A stretch of DNA of 64,000 nucleotides, from NCBI GenBank assembly GCA_039619475.1, contig CM077115.1:152185774-152249773 (forward strand), written 5' to 3'. Each line of letters starts with the position of its first letter. Position 1 is the stretch's first letter. The notes under the pieces are model-generated. The model worked only from the letters and a program-made list of their open reading frames with translations. It ran no database searches and was not told the DNA's origin. This document shows, in pieces, positions 37,062-48,350 of this stretch. A program made the position numbers and the translations under genes. Origin of the DNA: Icerya purchasi (lineage: Eukaryota; Arthropoda; Insecta; Hemiptera; Monophlebidae).

Positions 37062-37549
37062 ACATAAACTCCTAGAGACAGTCTCTTGGATCCTGAGATA
37101 CTAGTACTTCTATAATTCTTTTAGGAAGAGTTGTTATTTTAATTGACTACGTCATTCATATCTTTTTATTCTGGGATTATCAAAAAAAGTGAAAACAGTT
37201 TTCATTTTCAATTTTATTTTTATTGATCTTAAATCAGTTTTATTATATCAAACTTCCTTAACCGTCTATAGTAGGTAATTTATTATTATAAAAATATAAA
37301 ATATAGTCTTTTTAAAACGTAATAGAAAAACTGTTAGTCATTTCTATTATACCCTCAGAATGTGAATGACGTTGTCGTTCATACGTATATTAACGGTCCT
37401 TATGCTGACAGTGCTGTGAAAGTCTTGTAATGAAATTTGTAACATTTTATTTCATTTTGCGGAAAACCTACATAGTTAATTGAAATTGATTCTTCTATGA
37501 GAAATAAAGAGGTCCAGCATCTGCGGGTCCAGGTTAAGATCTAGTTTAT

Positions 37550-37561
37550 TTATATATACAT

Positions 37562-37600
<39 letters not shown>
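37550..37600. repeat. TATA/CATA microsatellite
   Basis: TATATACATATACATACATACA followed by about 13 TA units. Confidence 0.95.
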
Positions 37601-39283
37601 CGCAACGCCTTGGAATTGCCCGTAGCGCTTCAGATAAGTGTTCTGTAATTCTCAGAGAAAATTCGATTTTAAATGATTGTGTAATTTTTAATCGATTACG
37701 TTCGATACAGAAACATTGCACGGCAATTTTTAATTATTTTTCACATTGCCTCAGCGTAAAAATCACACAGTTAATAATAATTCAGTTGTTATCAAAAAAA
37801 TTATGATTGTATTTATACAGATGCATCCGCGGGTATAATAAACTAAAACTCTTTACTGTTGCTTTCTATAATTAAATCTTTTACCTTGAATTGGACTTCC
37901 GATATATTTCTTATGTGTGACCGAATTATATATATATATACAAAAGAGGATATGTTATTTAAAAAGATTATCAAAATAATTATACTGAGAGATTAAAAAA
38001 GTTCGATGCTGCAATAAAATGATGATAGAACGGCGGGGGGATATAAGTTGGATAATAATATTTATTAAGATCTGTAGAAAAATTCAAGAAATCAACGTAA
38101 TGGTGTGCAGTTTAAGTGGTGGGGATAGTTAGTCGCAATAAAATCGAAATGACGTAGCGCTAATATAATGAGAAAACCAGTACCGAATGCTCAAGAAATA
38201 ATTAAAGTTAAATACCCCTGGATCGAGTTCAGTGGGATTTATAAGGTATACTAATATAGGAAAAAGTTATTCCAGACTTCAGAATAACTCATCGGTAAGA
38301 ACCTGATTTTTTTTTTTATTAATGTAGTTGACTGTTAGTTTATACATAGTTTTTGCAAACAATATGTCTAACTGGTACAAGTTTTAAAGAGGTTCAGTAG
38401 TAATCTCGGAGATATGCAAAGTACTTAAATGAGCACATATGAAGCTGCTGGATGTATAATTTAGAATGAATAAGTGTTACTTTTCGTAACTTGCTGAAAC
38501 TATTCAGTACTTTATCAGTACATATTAATCATTCGATCCTCGCATCGTCACAAGCTGCAAATGTTTTATATAAATCTATGAAACCGAATAATGTGCCATA
38601 GGATAATTTTATTAATGCAATTTACTAAATAAAAAATTTATAAGAAAACATAGGCCTTATAACGGAAAAGAGAGCTGGATTACACTTTATTAAAGGGAAA
38701 ATTGAAAATGAGCCTTAATTTAAGAGTATTAACGTTCGATATTGTGGAGATAGGTCAGCCACCTAGTCGATTAAATGTTTTATCTGGTAGTGCGAGAAAT
38801 CCGAATAAACGTGGTTTTTGGTAATCAGCAGGATTTTAGTTCCAGGGAGGGTCTCTAAAATTTCTGGGGCTCAACTTAAGAAACATTTTTTTTGTTAAGT
38901 TAAATAAAATTTAACCATAATCCAACTTTTGATAATACATAATGTGATTACTTTACTTTTCTTTTTTTTTTTTTTTAACATTCCTCGTAATATTTTTGTA
39001 TCTCGAACTTATTGTAACTTTCTTACATTCAGAATTGATGACACTGTTTATCTGCGAACCCATCATAGGGTCTTACCACAACATATATTTAGTACCAACA
39101 TCTTATATATTGAAAATAATATGGGGGGGGGGGCTCATGCAAGGTCTGATAAAGCTACGTTTCGAAAAAAAAAAAGAAAAAAAGTGTAATATTGTAATTA
39201 CTTGCGGTACCCAAATCGCGGAGAATTTATAATTAATCCACCGGCGCGTTAGATAAGAATTTTTCGAAAGTGGCGCACTTGAA
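37601..39283. other. Non-coding stretch, nothing recognised
   Basis: AT-rich; contains a short perfect hairpin GTTATTC..GAATAAC at 38267-38289, T runs at 38308-38317 and 38963-38975, and a G10 run near 39124-39133. No gene supported. Confidence 0.45.
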
Positions 39284-39520
39284 CTAGGCCATAGATAATA
39301 AAATACTTTTCTTCTTAAATACAGAAAAGGTGCGAGAGGAGGGGTCCATGCAGCAGGGTAAATCGTCGTCACCGGTAAAGAATAAAATCTGTGTAGTTGA
39401 TAAGCGGAACTCGTTGACATGTTTAACAAACGCGACATCGGCGTTGCACATCGGAAGAAAGGCCTTATCAGCTAAGTCAGCACGACACATCAGCACCTGA
39501 ATAGCGCTGGTGTTTGCCAT
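39284..39520 (-). CDS. Unassigned 78-codon open frame, candidate exon
   Basis: Minus-strand frame starting ATGGCAAACACC after AAGAACGGC, a reasonable start context. The first 70 or so codons use balanced, GC-richer codons and give a mixed sequence with four Cys, an acidic TGDDDLPCCMD stretch and no low-complexity run, unlike most frames here. Candidate splice donors (for example TCTGTATTT near its end) exist, but no partner exon was found. A longer 111-codon frame in another phase (39103-39438) overlaps it. No domain is recognised. It could be a small gene, a first exon or old element sequence. Confidence 0.3.
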   Translation of the reverse strand: MANTSAIQVLMCRADLADKAFLPMCNADVAFVKHVNEFRLSTTQILFFTGDDDLPCCMDPSSRTFSVFKKKSILLSMA

Positions 39521-40893
39521 GCCGTTCTTGTTAATTCTCTTGTATACTACTCATTATTTACTTCTCTATATTTGCTTTTTCTTGCCGTTTTCAGACTTTA
39601 TCGTCCCCCCACCCTTTTCCGTTTTTTCCCTTTTTTTCCTTCAGACTTATACATGAAAAAATGTATTACTCTCTCTGTTTATGTTTGTACTTTGGAGTTT
39701 TTTTTTCTTTTTTTTTTCTTCCCCCATAACAAAACAGAAAATAACCAGCGCTAATATGTTCAACGCACGAATTAGTACGATTTTCGAATTCGTTTTAAAC
39801 AATAAACCGCGCACGGCTATTGTTGAATGCACACAGCGTTACACGTTCTCTGATTAAACTTCGCCCAGCGACATGACGGAGATTATATTTTCGAGCGAAA
39901 TTCCCCCACGGCGTAGCTTTGGCATCGAGCGAGATACTTTCGTTCCCGTATCGAAATTACGAATTGCGTTATTACGAATATTAAAAGCGCCGCCTAAAAC
40001 AGTTGTTCGCATTTAAAAAGGATTAAATTAAAAAATTAAAACTTTTAAAAAATTTTTTAATTAATGATTATTTTGATAAATTGTCTTATTTTTAAAATAC
40101 CTACTCCTAATAAAAGTGCACTAAAAAGTAAAAAAAAAGAGTAAAAAATGATTAGAATGTATTTTGCAGTAAAATATTACACTTATAGGGGGGATATTGT
40201 TGAACAGTATTAATAACTTAATCAGAGTCTCGGTAAATTCTTAAATTATTGGACAAAAAATATATATATATATTAAGCGAGTACATTCAAGTATCGGAAT
40301 ATTTAATGCAGTTTCTTAATCGTTTTAATTTAAATTTAGAGTACCTAGACTCTGATTTAATGTTGTTTAAGCCGTTTGAATATTATACTTTATTATAAAA
40401 TAACTTTTTCGGGTGTTTTCTGGTGCATTATTTATTAAATTTTTATAGAAAATCCTAAAGTAGACACATTTTCGAAGAAAAAAAATTAATTAAAAACGAT
40501 TTTATATTTCGCAATTTTTAATGTAATTATTTTTGAGTAATAATAAAACGGATATAAAATGCTGTGCTAAAATTGGTTTAAGAATGTGTAATGTTCAACT
40601 TTCATCAGTGAGATGAGCTTGTAAATCACGCTTTGGGCGTTTCGAATTCATTTTATTCGAATCTACATTTATACTTTAAGCACTTCCCCGCTTATTTATT
40701 GGCCCTTTAATTTTAAAATTGTACATGCTCGTATTTTTTCTGTGTTCTAATGAAAATTTGTTAGCTAATTTTTATCCGGTATTATTAATTTTTTAATCCT
40801 CTGAGAAGACTTTTTTTTTTTTTTTTTAACAGTTATTTTCTACTCAGTAAATAATCAGCGGGTGTACTCTCTGGTGTGTAGGATCACCACTGA
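39521..40893. other. Non-coding stretch, nothing recognised
   Basis: AT-rich, with pyrimidine-rich tracts at 39590-39725 and a T run at 40811-40827. No supportable feature. Confidence 0.5.
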
Positions 40894-41326
40894 CCGGTAC
40901 AATTTTTAATAAACAAAATTTATCATTGGTGTCAGTCCGGATGGCGTCAAAAGTTACGCGCGGTAAAAGACACGTATACCAATTTCAGTTAGTTACGAGT
41001 TTATAAATGAGGATGTTTTGAAATTTTCTCTATTCGCATTGGCATTTATCCGTGGGAAAGGCTCTGGTATTTTAACTTTGCTTACTAAAAATTAGGTGTT
41101 TTTTTTTCTAATTTAAACTTTGCACGCTTAATATTGGCAATATTTTAAATTAATCGCGCTTATTATATTACTAAAAACCTCTCTAAAGAGAGGCCACATT
41201 TGAACATCTGTGCTTACTGATAATATTATCGGTAAACTTGCACAGGGGGTACCATGCGACTGGTACACGTTTTTCAATGAACGAGAAAGCACCAAAATCG
41301 GTCCACGTGGTCAAAAGTTATACGCG
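40894..41326. repeat. Pair of diverged dispersed-repeat relics
   Basis: The segments at 40894-40961 and 41260-41326 share the order of motifs C(C/T)GGTACA, TTTTT(A/C)AT(A/G)AAC and GTCAAAAGTTA..CGCG over about 68 bp. Between them lie two short palindromes, CCTCTCTAAAGAGAGG near 41178 and a TACTGATAATATTATCGGTA-like one at 41215-41234. The identity is moderate by eye, so these look like two old copies of one repeat. Confidence 0.4.
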
Positions 41327-41330
41327 AACA

Positions 41331-43969
41331 AACAAAAAAAAATACATAAAGCTTGAAGTCGGTAAAAAGAAAACTATGTTTGTATTTAATATAATGCTGC
41401 GGCAAGTAGTTTTGATTTTTTTTACCTTATTTTCAAAGGAAGCTTAAAAAATTTACCAAGAGAATCTAACGGAACGGTATACAAAACGCCAGCACGGTAT
41501 AGCGCAATTATATGAATTAAATTATCAGAAAAAGTGTAAGGGATGTTTAAAAAAGGTAAAGCTGTTGAACAATATAAACAAATCAACTTTTCTATAAAAC
41601 TGTCAAATTATAAAATTTTTGTGCGTTTATACGATTATTGATCCGCCTTCTTAATCGTTTCTCTATCCTTTGTAAAGTTTTTTTTATTATTATTTTTTTT
41701 TTTTTTTTGGTTAGTAAATAATATCTTGAATTTTTTTTGTATTTGTTTTTGATATTTGCTTTTGTTAAATGGAATTTGTTTTATTTAAATGTACACCGTG
41801 TCATTTTGCTGCGGGAATCTGCAGACGGGTCTTTTGTTATTTATTTCGCGCAGAAAAAACAAAAAAAGAGGAGAAAAAAAGAAAGAGGAGAAAGAAAGAA
41901 AGAAAGAACAGAAGTTGGACATTTTGTAATCAATTAACACAAGGTGATATACGTACAGTATCTATTCTCCATCACAGTACTTTTGATAAAACTGCAAAAA
42001 ACAGGTTTTTTTTTTTACCGTAATCGATTGAACTTTATTAAAGTCATAATTACCGATCTTGATGTCGTCGGGCATTCGTCAAAAAAAAAAAAAAAATTGC
42101 AAAATACTTTTGTCCAGCAGTACGAACGACACTACGTGAATATAGTAAAAACATATTTAAATACCCGGGTACAATGTTCTAAATCTTTTAATAATTAAGC
42201 GTATAAGATACTTTCATAAATATCTCCAAGGTGGCGATAGTTTTTTTGTTTTTTAATTAGTGCACCTACATTACTGTGCAGAAAATAACAATGAAAAACA
42301 TGGAACGCGACCGCTTAAATTGTTCTTATATACGCACATTCAATTGAAAAAAAAAATTTTTACTACATTCATTGTCCGTACCGCTTGTGCGTATTTTGTG
42401 ATTTCGTTTTGAAAAATACCTGATATCAATGTAATTCTTAATTACGATTTTAATAAAGTTAAATCGATCGTGCCAAATTACGGAAATCGTTTTCGTAATT
42501 AAGTACCAAAAAAAAGTTAACAATGCCCCGTCTTATGCAACAGTTCATGAAGAAGAGAATTATTTACTACATTACATATTTTCAAGATTCATTTTTTTTC
42601 ATTTCTTTTTTCTTTATTATCAGAAGACCGCCATAATTATTCGTTTAACTAATTTTTTCGGGATACAAAAGCTTTCTTTCGGATTTAGATGTATTCGTTA
42701 TGTGTTTCCTTTTTCTCTAGAACTTATTCGATGTTCGTAATTTTATTTGATCTTTTTGGGGTAATTTGTATGGAATATAAAAATGTAACGAGTGCGGGGA
42801 AACTTTTAATTATAAAATATTTATCGTGTCTCATTTGAAATTACATTTTTCGAGCATTCGTTTAAAAATCGGTTTACTTGACTCTGTTTAGAAACACTAA
42901 TTAGACTCTGATCGGAAAACAAAATTATAACAAATATGATATTATGTTAAAATAAAATTGAATTGTAGTAATTAAACATTAAATTTGAAGTTTCATTGAT
43001 AATGGTGAAAAAAGGCAAATAAAATATGTTTTGATTACGTGTGATTTCTTCCGTAACCGCTTATTTGAATGTAAACTTTTGATAATTTAAAATATTTTGA
43101 GTTTTAATAATACCCACGTCAGTAATAATGTGGGACTTTTAGTGCGGTTCTATTTGTAACAGGAGAAGGATACGTATTACAGATCGCTACGTGCAACAGA
43201 AATTATGTTGATCTCGTTTATTGTGTCATTTTTTCTTGCGTTTTTTTCTATTGTATGTTCATGATGTTATTATTTAGTTCACCATTTTATATCGTTTTTT
43301 TCCGAAAAATTCGACAACTTATTTTGTAGTTCAAGCACATCCAAATTGTGTTATTTAAATTACGCGTTTTATATTATTTTCGACAAATTTTCAATGAATA
43401 TCAGCTGTTCTCCTCTTTATGTACTATCCTATGAAATAATTCATCGGAGTGCCGCACCGCCTTATCAAATCAAGCAGCTAGTTACAGCAATCCTATTTTT
43501 AAGATTATGAAGAAGGATAAGGGAGAGTTTTATAGAAATAAGTTATTAGACATTAATAATATCTTTATGAAGTTCAGTTATTACAATGCGTTCTGAAAAA
43601 TTATAATTATTTTGAAATTTCGAAAGTGGCGGGAAATAACAACAAATGCAAATACTACGAAGGCTAGAGTGCCGCGTGTAAATAAATATCACATTAGAAT
43701 TCAAGCCTTTTATATATATACGGGTCCAAAATTGTGTATAACAAACTATCTGAGCATATAAAAAAGTTCACCTAACAAATTACGAGAAAAGGCGTAAATT
43801 GTTAATTGATTATATTAACAATGTTATTTCATTTTATAATGTTTATTTTGAATTTATTTTATTTTGTATCGTATATGATTATATTTTCATAGGTTTATTT
43901 TTATTGTTTAACCACCAATGAAACATAACTGTGAAGAGATTTTTGTATTGTACACATTTGTTTGCTCTG
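41331..43969. other. Non-coding stretch, nothing recognised
   Basis: AT-rich; purine-rich segment GAAAGAGGAGAAAGAAAGAAAG near 41880-41910 and poly(A) runs near 42082-42096. No gene, RNA or transposon recognised. Confidence 0.5.
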
Positions 43970-44450
43970 TCGATCATGTATGTGTGTAGATTTGTGTATT
44001 GCAGTCTAAGTATATGTGTATACATGTGCGAATGTATGTTGGTACCTTCTTGTAAGCTGGCGTGTATATTTTGAGTGCGTTGTGCGTAAGTAAATGCAGT
44101 GTTCTATTAGAATATGTTTAGTTATTTGCGCAATTTGTAGATGTGCATGTGCATGTATGTATATATATACAGGCGTGTGTGGGTTGCGTGTCCGCTTGTG
44201 GGTAAGTATGAGTGATGGATAGTAAGAAGGTAGTATATGGGTTTACATGTATAGATGTTTTGTATTTATTTGTTTAGTTTTACTTGTAATTTATCTGAAT
44301 GAATAATTCGTTTTATTTGAGCTCTGAATGATTTATCTTATTTCTATTTTGGTCCATTTTATAGTATAGTAGCTGAATGTTAATTTGTACATGTATACGC
44401 GTGTTTCGTTTTCTTACACATATTTGTTATTTTGCGCATGATTGCGCATT
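43970..44450 (+). repeat. TG- and TATG-rich degenerate simple sequence
   Basis: About 480 bp enriched in TGTGTG, GTATGT and ACATGTG runs without an exact period. This looks like old, mutated microsatellite DNA. Confidence 0.55.
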
Positions 44451-44984
44451 TGTGGGCCATTCTTTTCAATAATATATATTTGATTTGATTTGAATATAAT
44501 ATGAGTTTTTTGAGACGCTATATCGAACGTTGGTGTTCTTTTAATTCTTTTTCTTTTTATGACTCGCATTATGGTTTATTTAACCATCCATCTTACTTTG
44601 GTAATTTCATAAACATTATCTATTATAAAGTTAACGATGGAAAGTATGTCCGGAACAAAGCGAATAATAGACGCTATATGAAGGGGAAAATGCACAGGAG
44701 ATTAATTTTTCATAAAACTTTTTTTCCGTTGTAATCTGTCGCAGCTGAACAGCACTATTTCATGTCTTACTCAAATATTTATTTCAGTAGGTACGCCAGA
44801 TAAAATTGTATAACTGGTCAGTAACAATCGACATTGGCAATAGTCCGTGATATCAATACAGGCATAATGGTACAAAAGCGTATTCAATTTTTTCTTCCCT
44901 TACTACACTTCTACGTTTGTTAAATATTTTCAATGTTTCTCCTTTTATATGATATTTTTCGCGTGTCTTTCTTTTTTTATTCTG

Positions 44985-46340
44985 AAGGACGCTCGTAAAC
45001 CAAGGCCCTTTACCCAGATGTGCCGATTAGATATCATTAATAGGAAGTAACAAGTAGCAGGAACAATAACGGACACAAGCAGTAGGAAGAGTAGGCCTAA
45101 GCAAACAGAGTAGAACGCTCTGCTGAAAGAAAAAAATACTTAATAAACGCATGATAATCGTTTCGGACAAGCGCATCATTCGAATGGAGAGGGCAATGTG
45201 GGAAGGAAGCTAATAAAAAGCGTAAGCCGGAGGAAAGAAGCAGATTATGGTTTAATAATGTAGGCGAGTAATGGAGACAGCAACAGAGCGTCGAAGTGAA
45301 GGAAACTGAAGAAACCATGGACTGGAAGACCTAGAGGTTGAACTGACAAATGAAAAAGGAGCGATTGTTTGAAAAAAAGGAAAACATATACATCCGACCA
45401 AAAAGTTGAAAAATAGGATTTTTTAGAAGAAGAAGCAGCAACTGGAGCCAAAGAATCAGTTCCTTCATTACCAAAATAATGTTGGAATGACCAGAAACCC
45501 ACAGCAAGTTAGTACGAATCGGATGGAATGGATATGAACGAATATAAATGAGGGAACGTATATGGAGAATAATAAAGTCACTTAAATGATTAGGAAGGAG
45601 AGAACAGATATAGTCTGAAGGGCATTCATGGAATCAGAAATAATCAAAAATTTATAAGAAAAACGATAACAGAAAATAATTATAGCGGAACGTAAAGTGA
45701 CACGGTCGTTAATGCGGAATAGGGAAGAAGGGAGACAAAAAAATTCGGAGAGGTTAAAATCTGAAAGAAGCACCAACACCGGCAGACTCCTCGAACCATC
45801 AGTGAAAATGACTATACGAGAAAAGAAGAGGAAATTTATAGTGCTGTAGAATTCCTGTTTAATTATGACCCGGGGGGGATTTTGAAAGGGAGGGCAGAAT
45901 AAAATCCCTGGCAGGATGTCAGAGTGAAGTTAAAAGAAAGATAGGGGAAGAACTATTAAAAGAAATTGTGCAGGCCCAAAATGAACTAAGACGAAGGGAA
46001 ATAAAAGGATTTTCCTAGACACAAAATGCCGATTCTTGGAAATCGAAAGGTAAAAATGAATGCGAGTAGAGGCTGTGAGTAGAAGACGTTTAGCAAGGAA
46101 GCGGTAGCTCCAATAAAATCGGTGAATAGAAGGGGGTGGCGTACTAAATTTAGCGAGAACTGCTGGAATTGGAGATTTAAGAGCACTAAGGCAGAGTCGA
46201 AGGTAAGAATTTAAAATTAAATCTAATTTAGAAACATAACTATAAAGAAAACAACAATAGTCGAATTTCGAACGGATGATGGACTTACATAGGAGATAAC
46301 GTACGGATCACCGTCTCATTCACTTGGTGACAGGACGTTC
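44985..46340 (-). mobile_element. Decayed LINE, copy D (end of RT, RNase H and tail)
   Basis: This is the longest copy of the family. In minus-strand frames, the region near 46150-46330 shows IIRSKFDYCCFLY..LNSYLRLCLSALKSPIPAVLAKF, the conserved segment after the reverse transcriptase of Jockey/R1-type elements. RNase H follows (FLIISDSMNALQT near 45620-45650), then the tail. Its 3' end, GGGTAAAGGGCCTTGG, resembles the 3' UTR of copy B. Many stops and frameshifts are present, and an A-rich end lies near 44970-44985. Confidence 0.7.
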
Positions 46341-47999
46341 AGTAAGTTTAGCCTTTTAATCGAAAAGGAGAGGAAAGATATTACATTCAGAGGAGGATGG
46401 ACGCTCGAACTATCCATGACACCCAGTTTATATTTTCAAATATCCCGCAATATCTTATCCTTATTCTTATCACTCTAATAACGACGTAGTCCTTAATCAA
46501 CATTTTATCGGTAGAAATCTACCGCCCATACACACATATATATAAATATATCCTCTTGACCAGCTGCACATATTTTTCTTTTAACCTCTTTGTTGTTAAT
46601 TTCTCTGTAATCTGTATTTATTTGTTTACATGTAATATTAAGTCTTTCCAGTTCGTCTTGCTGGTAGTTCATTAGATTTGATTCATCTGCTATTTAATTT
46701 CGACCTGTCACGCAATTGTACCCATTTTAATTCCGGTCTCCATAGCTCTATCAAGTTTTAGGATTATTCTTCTGCTCTGGCATTCAATGTAATTCGTTAG
46801 GTCAGTTTTCGGTTTGCTACGTTAGAGTGACCTCCCCCTTTAAATCACAACTTCTAACATATTGTAAAGCTTTTAGTGTAGCGTACATTTCAACTGTTAC
46901 TGAACGTCCGCAGTACGAAATATACGTTCTAAACAGGTTTTTTTATTAGCGCAATATAAGGATGCTTCGTCTTTCCTCCGTTGTGTTCATAAAATTATTC
47001 GGCGAAATCCCTACTTAATAAAGTTATTATTAGACGATTACTCTTTTATTTCGTATCCATTACTGATATTAACATCTAATTGTACATTAGCAGTTTATTA
47101 ATAACATTTAAATCTAAGATTCTCATGGAACTAGTCTATAGTAAATATTCGGGCTCACTTTTCCCATAGTATATCGTTTGCATGCCTAGTATGGAATAAA
47201 ATATTGTATTTGTGTCGCTTTTATAACATTTCCTTGATACTGCGCTATAGTGATATTTCACCTTGAAACATTAATGAAATTGAAGAATTTATAAGTAATG
47301 TTTTTTCCCGTATGTGTTAACGTGATGATTTTTTGATTTTTTTTTTTTTTGAATTCGAGTTTGGTTATCTAGGAGGAACTACGTAAAATAATTTAAACAC
47401 GATTCAGTTTCTCTTCAGCCAATATTTCTTCTTCCTCTGCCGATGTTTTCTTTTTTCCTTCGTTCATATTTTGTCAGTTTTCTTCTTCATCTGTTTTTCT
47501 TTAAAACTTTTGAACATTTTTATTTTTTTTTTAAATATCTGTCCATCTTGAATTTCTTCTTCTTCTATCTTCATTTCGTTTTAGTGTCCTTCTTTTAACT
47601 TCCACAAACCAGCCTATTCGCTTATTCTGATTTTTATCACAAATAAGATGATTATTTTAATAATGAAAACTTTCAACGCGTTACGTGTTTTTAATTATGA
47701 TAATGTTATTTACAAGTTTTAGTTCGATGGAGTAGAACTTGGCTTGCATACAACTATTGAAAAGTAAAGAATATTTCATTGATGTCCACCGGTGCCGAGT
47801 TCTTTCTGTTCCAAAAAGAGAACCTCTAGTTGTGTACTACGTTATTGGTTTAAATGTTAATATATTAAAAAAACATTATATCATCGGCATTATCACTATT
47901 TATTTCGACAGAACTTTAAAAATATGCACTTTTCTAGAGAGCGGAGAAAAATAACGTCAGAACAAACGACCTGGTTCAGGTTCATAAAGTCGAACAGAG
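46341..47999. other. Non-coding stretch, nothing recognised
   Basis: AT-rich, with a pyrimidine-rich TTCTTCTTC segment at 47420-47600. No gene is supported; the 71-codon frame at 47739-47954 has no recognisable domain. Confidence 0.45.
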
Positions 48000-48350
48000 C
48001 GACCCATGGTGGCCGCCGTTTTCCATCCCACGTAGGGAATTCTGTCGAGACTGCGCTTGCAGCATAACTGTCATACAATTACGCCTTTGAAGGAGCGCTC
48101 CCCCTCCATCTTCCTGTCCTCTTTGCGGGTTCATGGCCTCGCGGCCTCTTCAATCGTGGATCACCTGCTGAAATGATGCCGGCATACTTCCCCGTACTTC
48201 TAGTTGTTATACCTCACCCTACCCTCAAAACACCCGGACTGTGTTCGGACAGCGTTGAATTTTGCAGCATCCAACAGACTGCACCGTCTTCTGTAACGTC
48301 CAGTGAGTCTAAAGTGCCATAATAGCCCAGGTAGACACACGGCGCCTGGA
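48000..48350. other. Isolated GC-rich island
   Basis: About 350 bp of GC-rich sequence inside AT-rich flanks, containing GGCCTCGCGGCCTC and CCATGGTGGCCGCCG. No long open frame spans it in any phase. It could be a CpG-rich regulatory block or a decayed mobile element. Confidence 0.4.

Noticed and set aside
36907..37104. Cys/Met/Tyr/Val repeat protein
   Set aside because: Translation of the TATG microsatellite.
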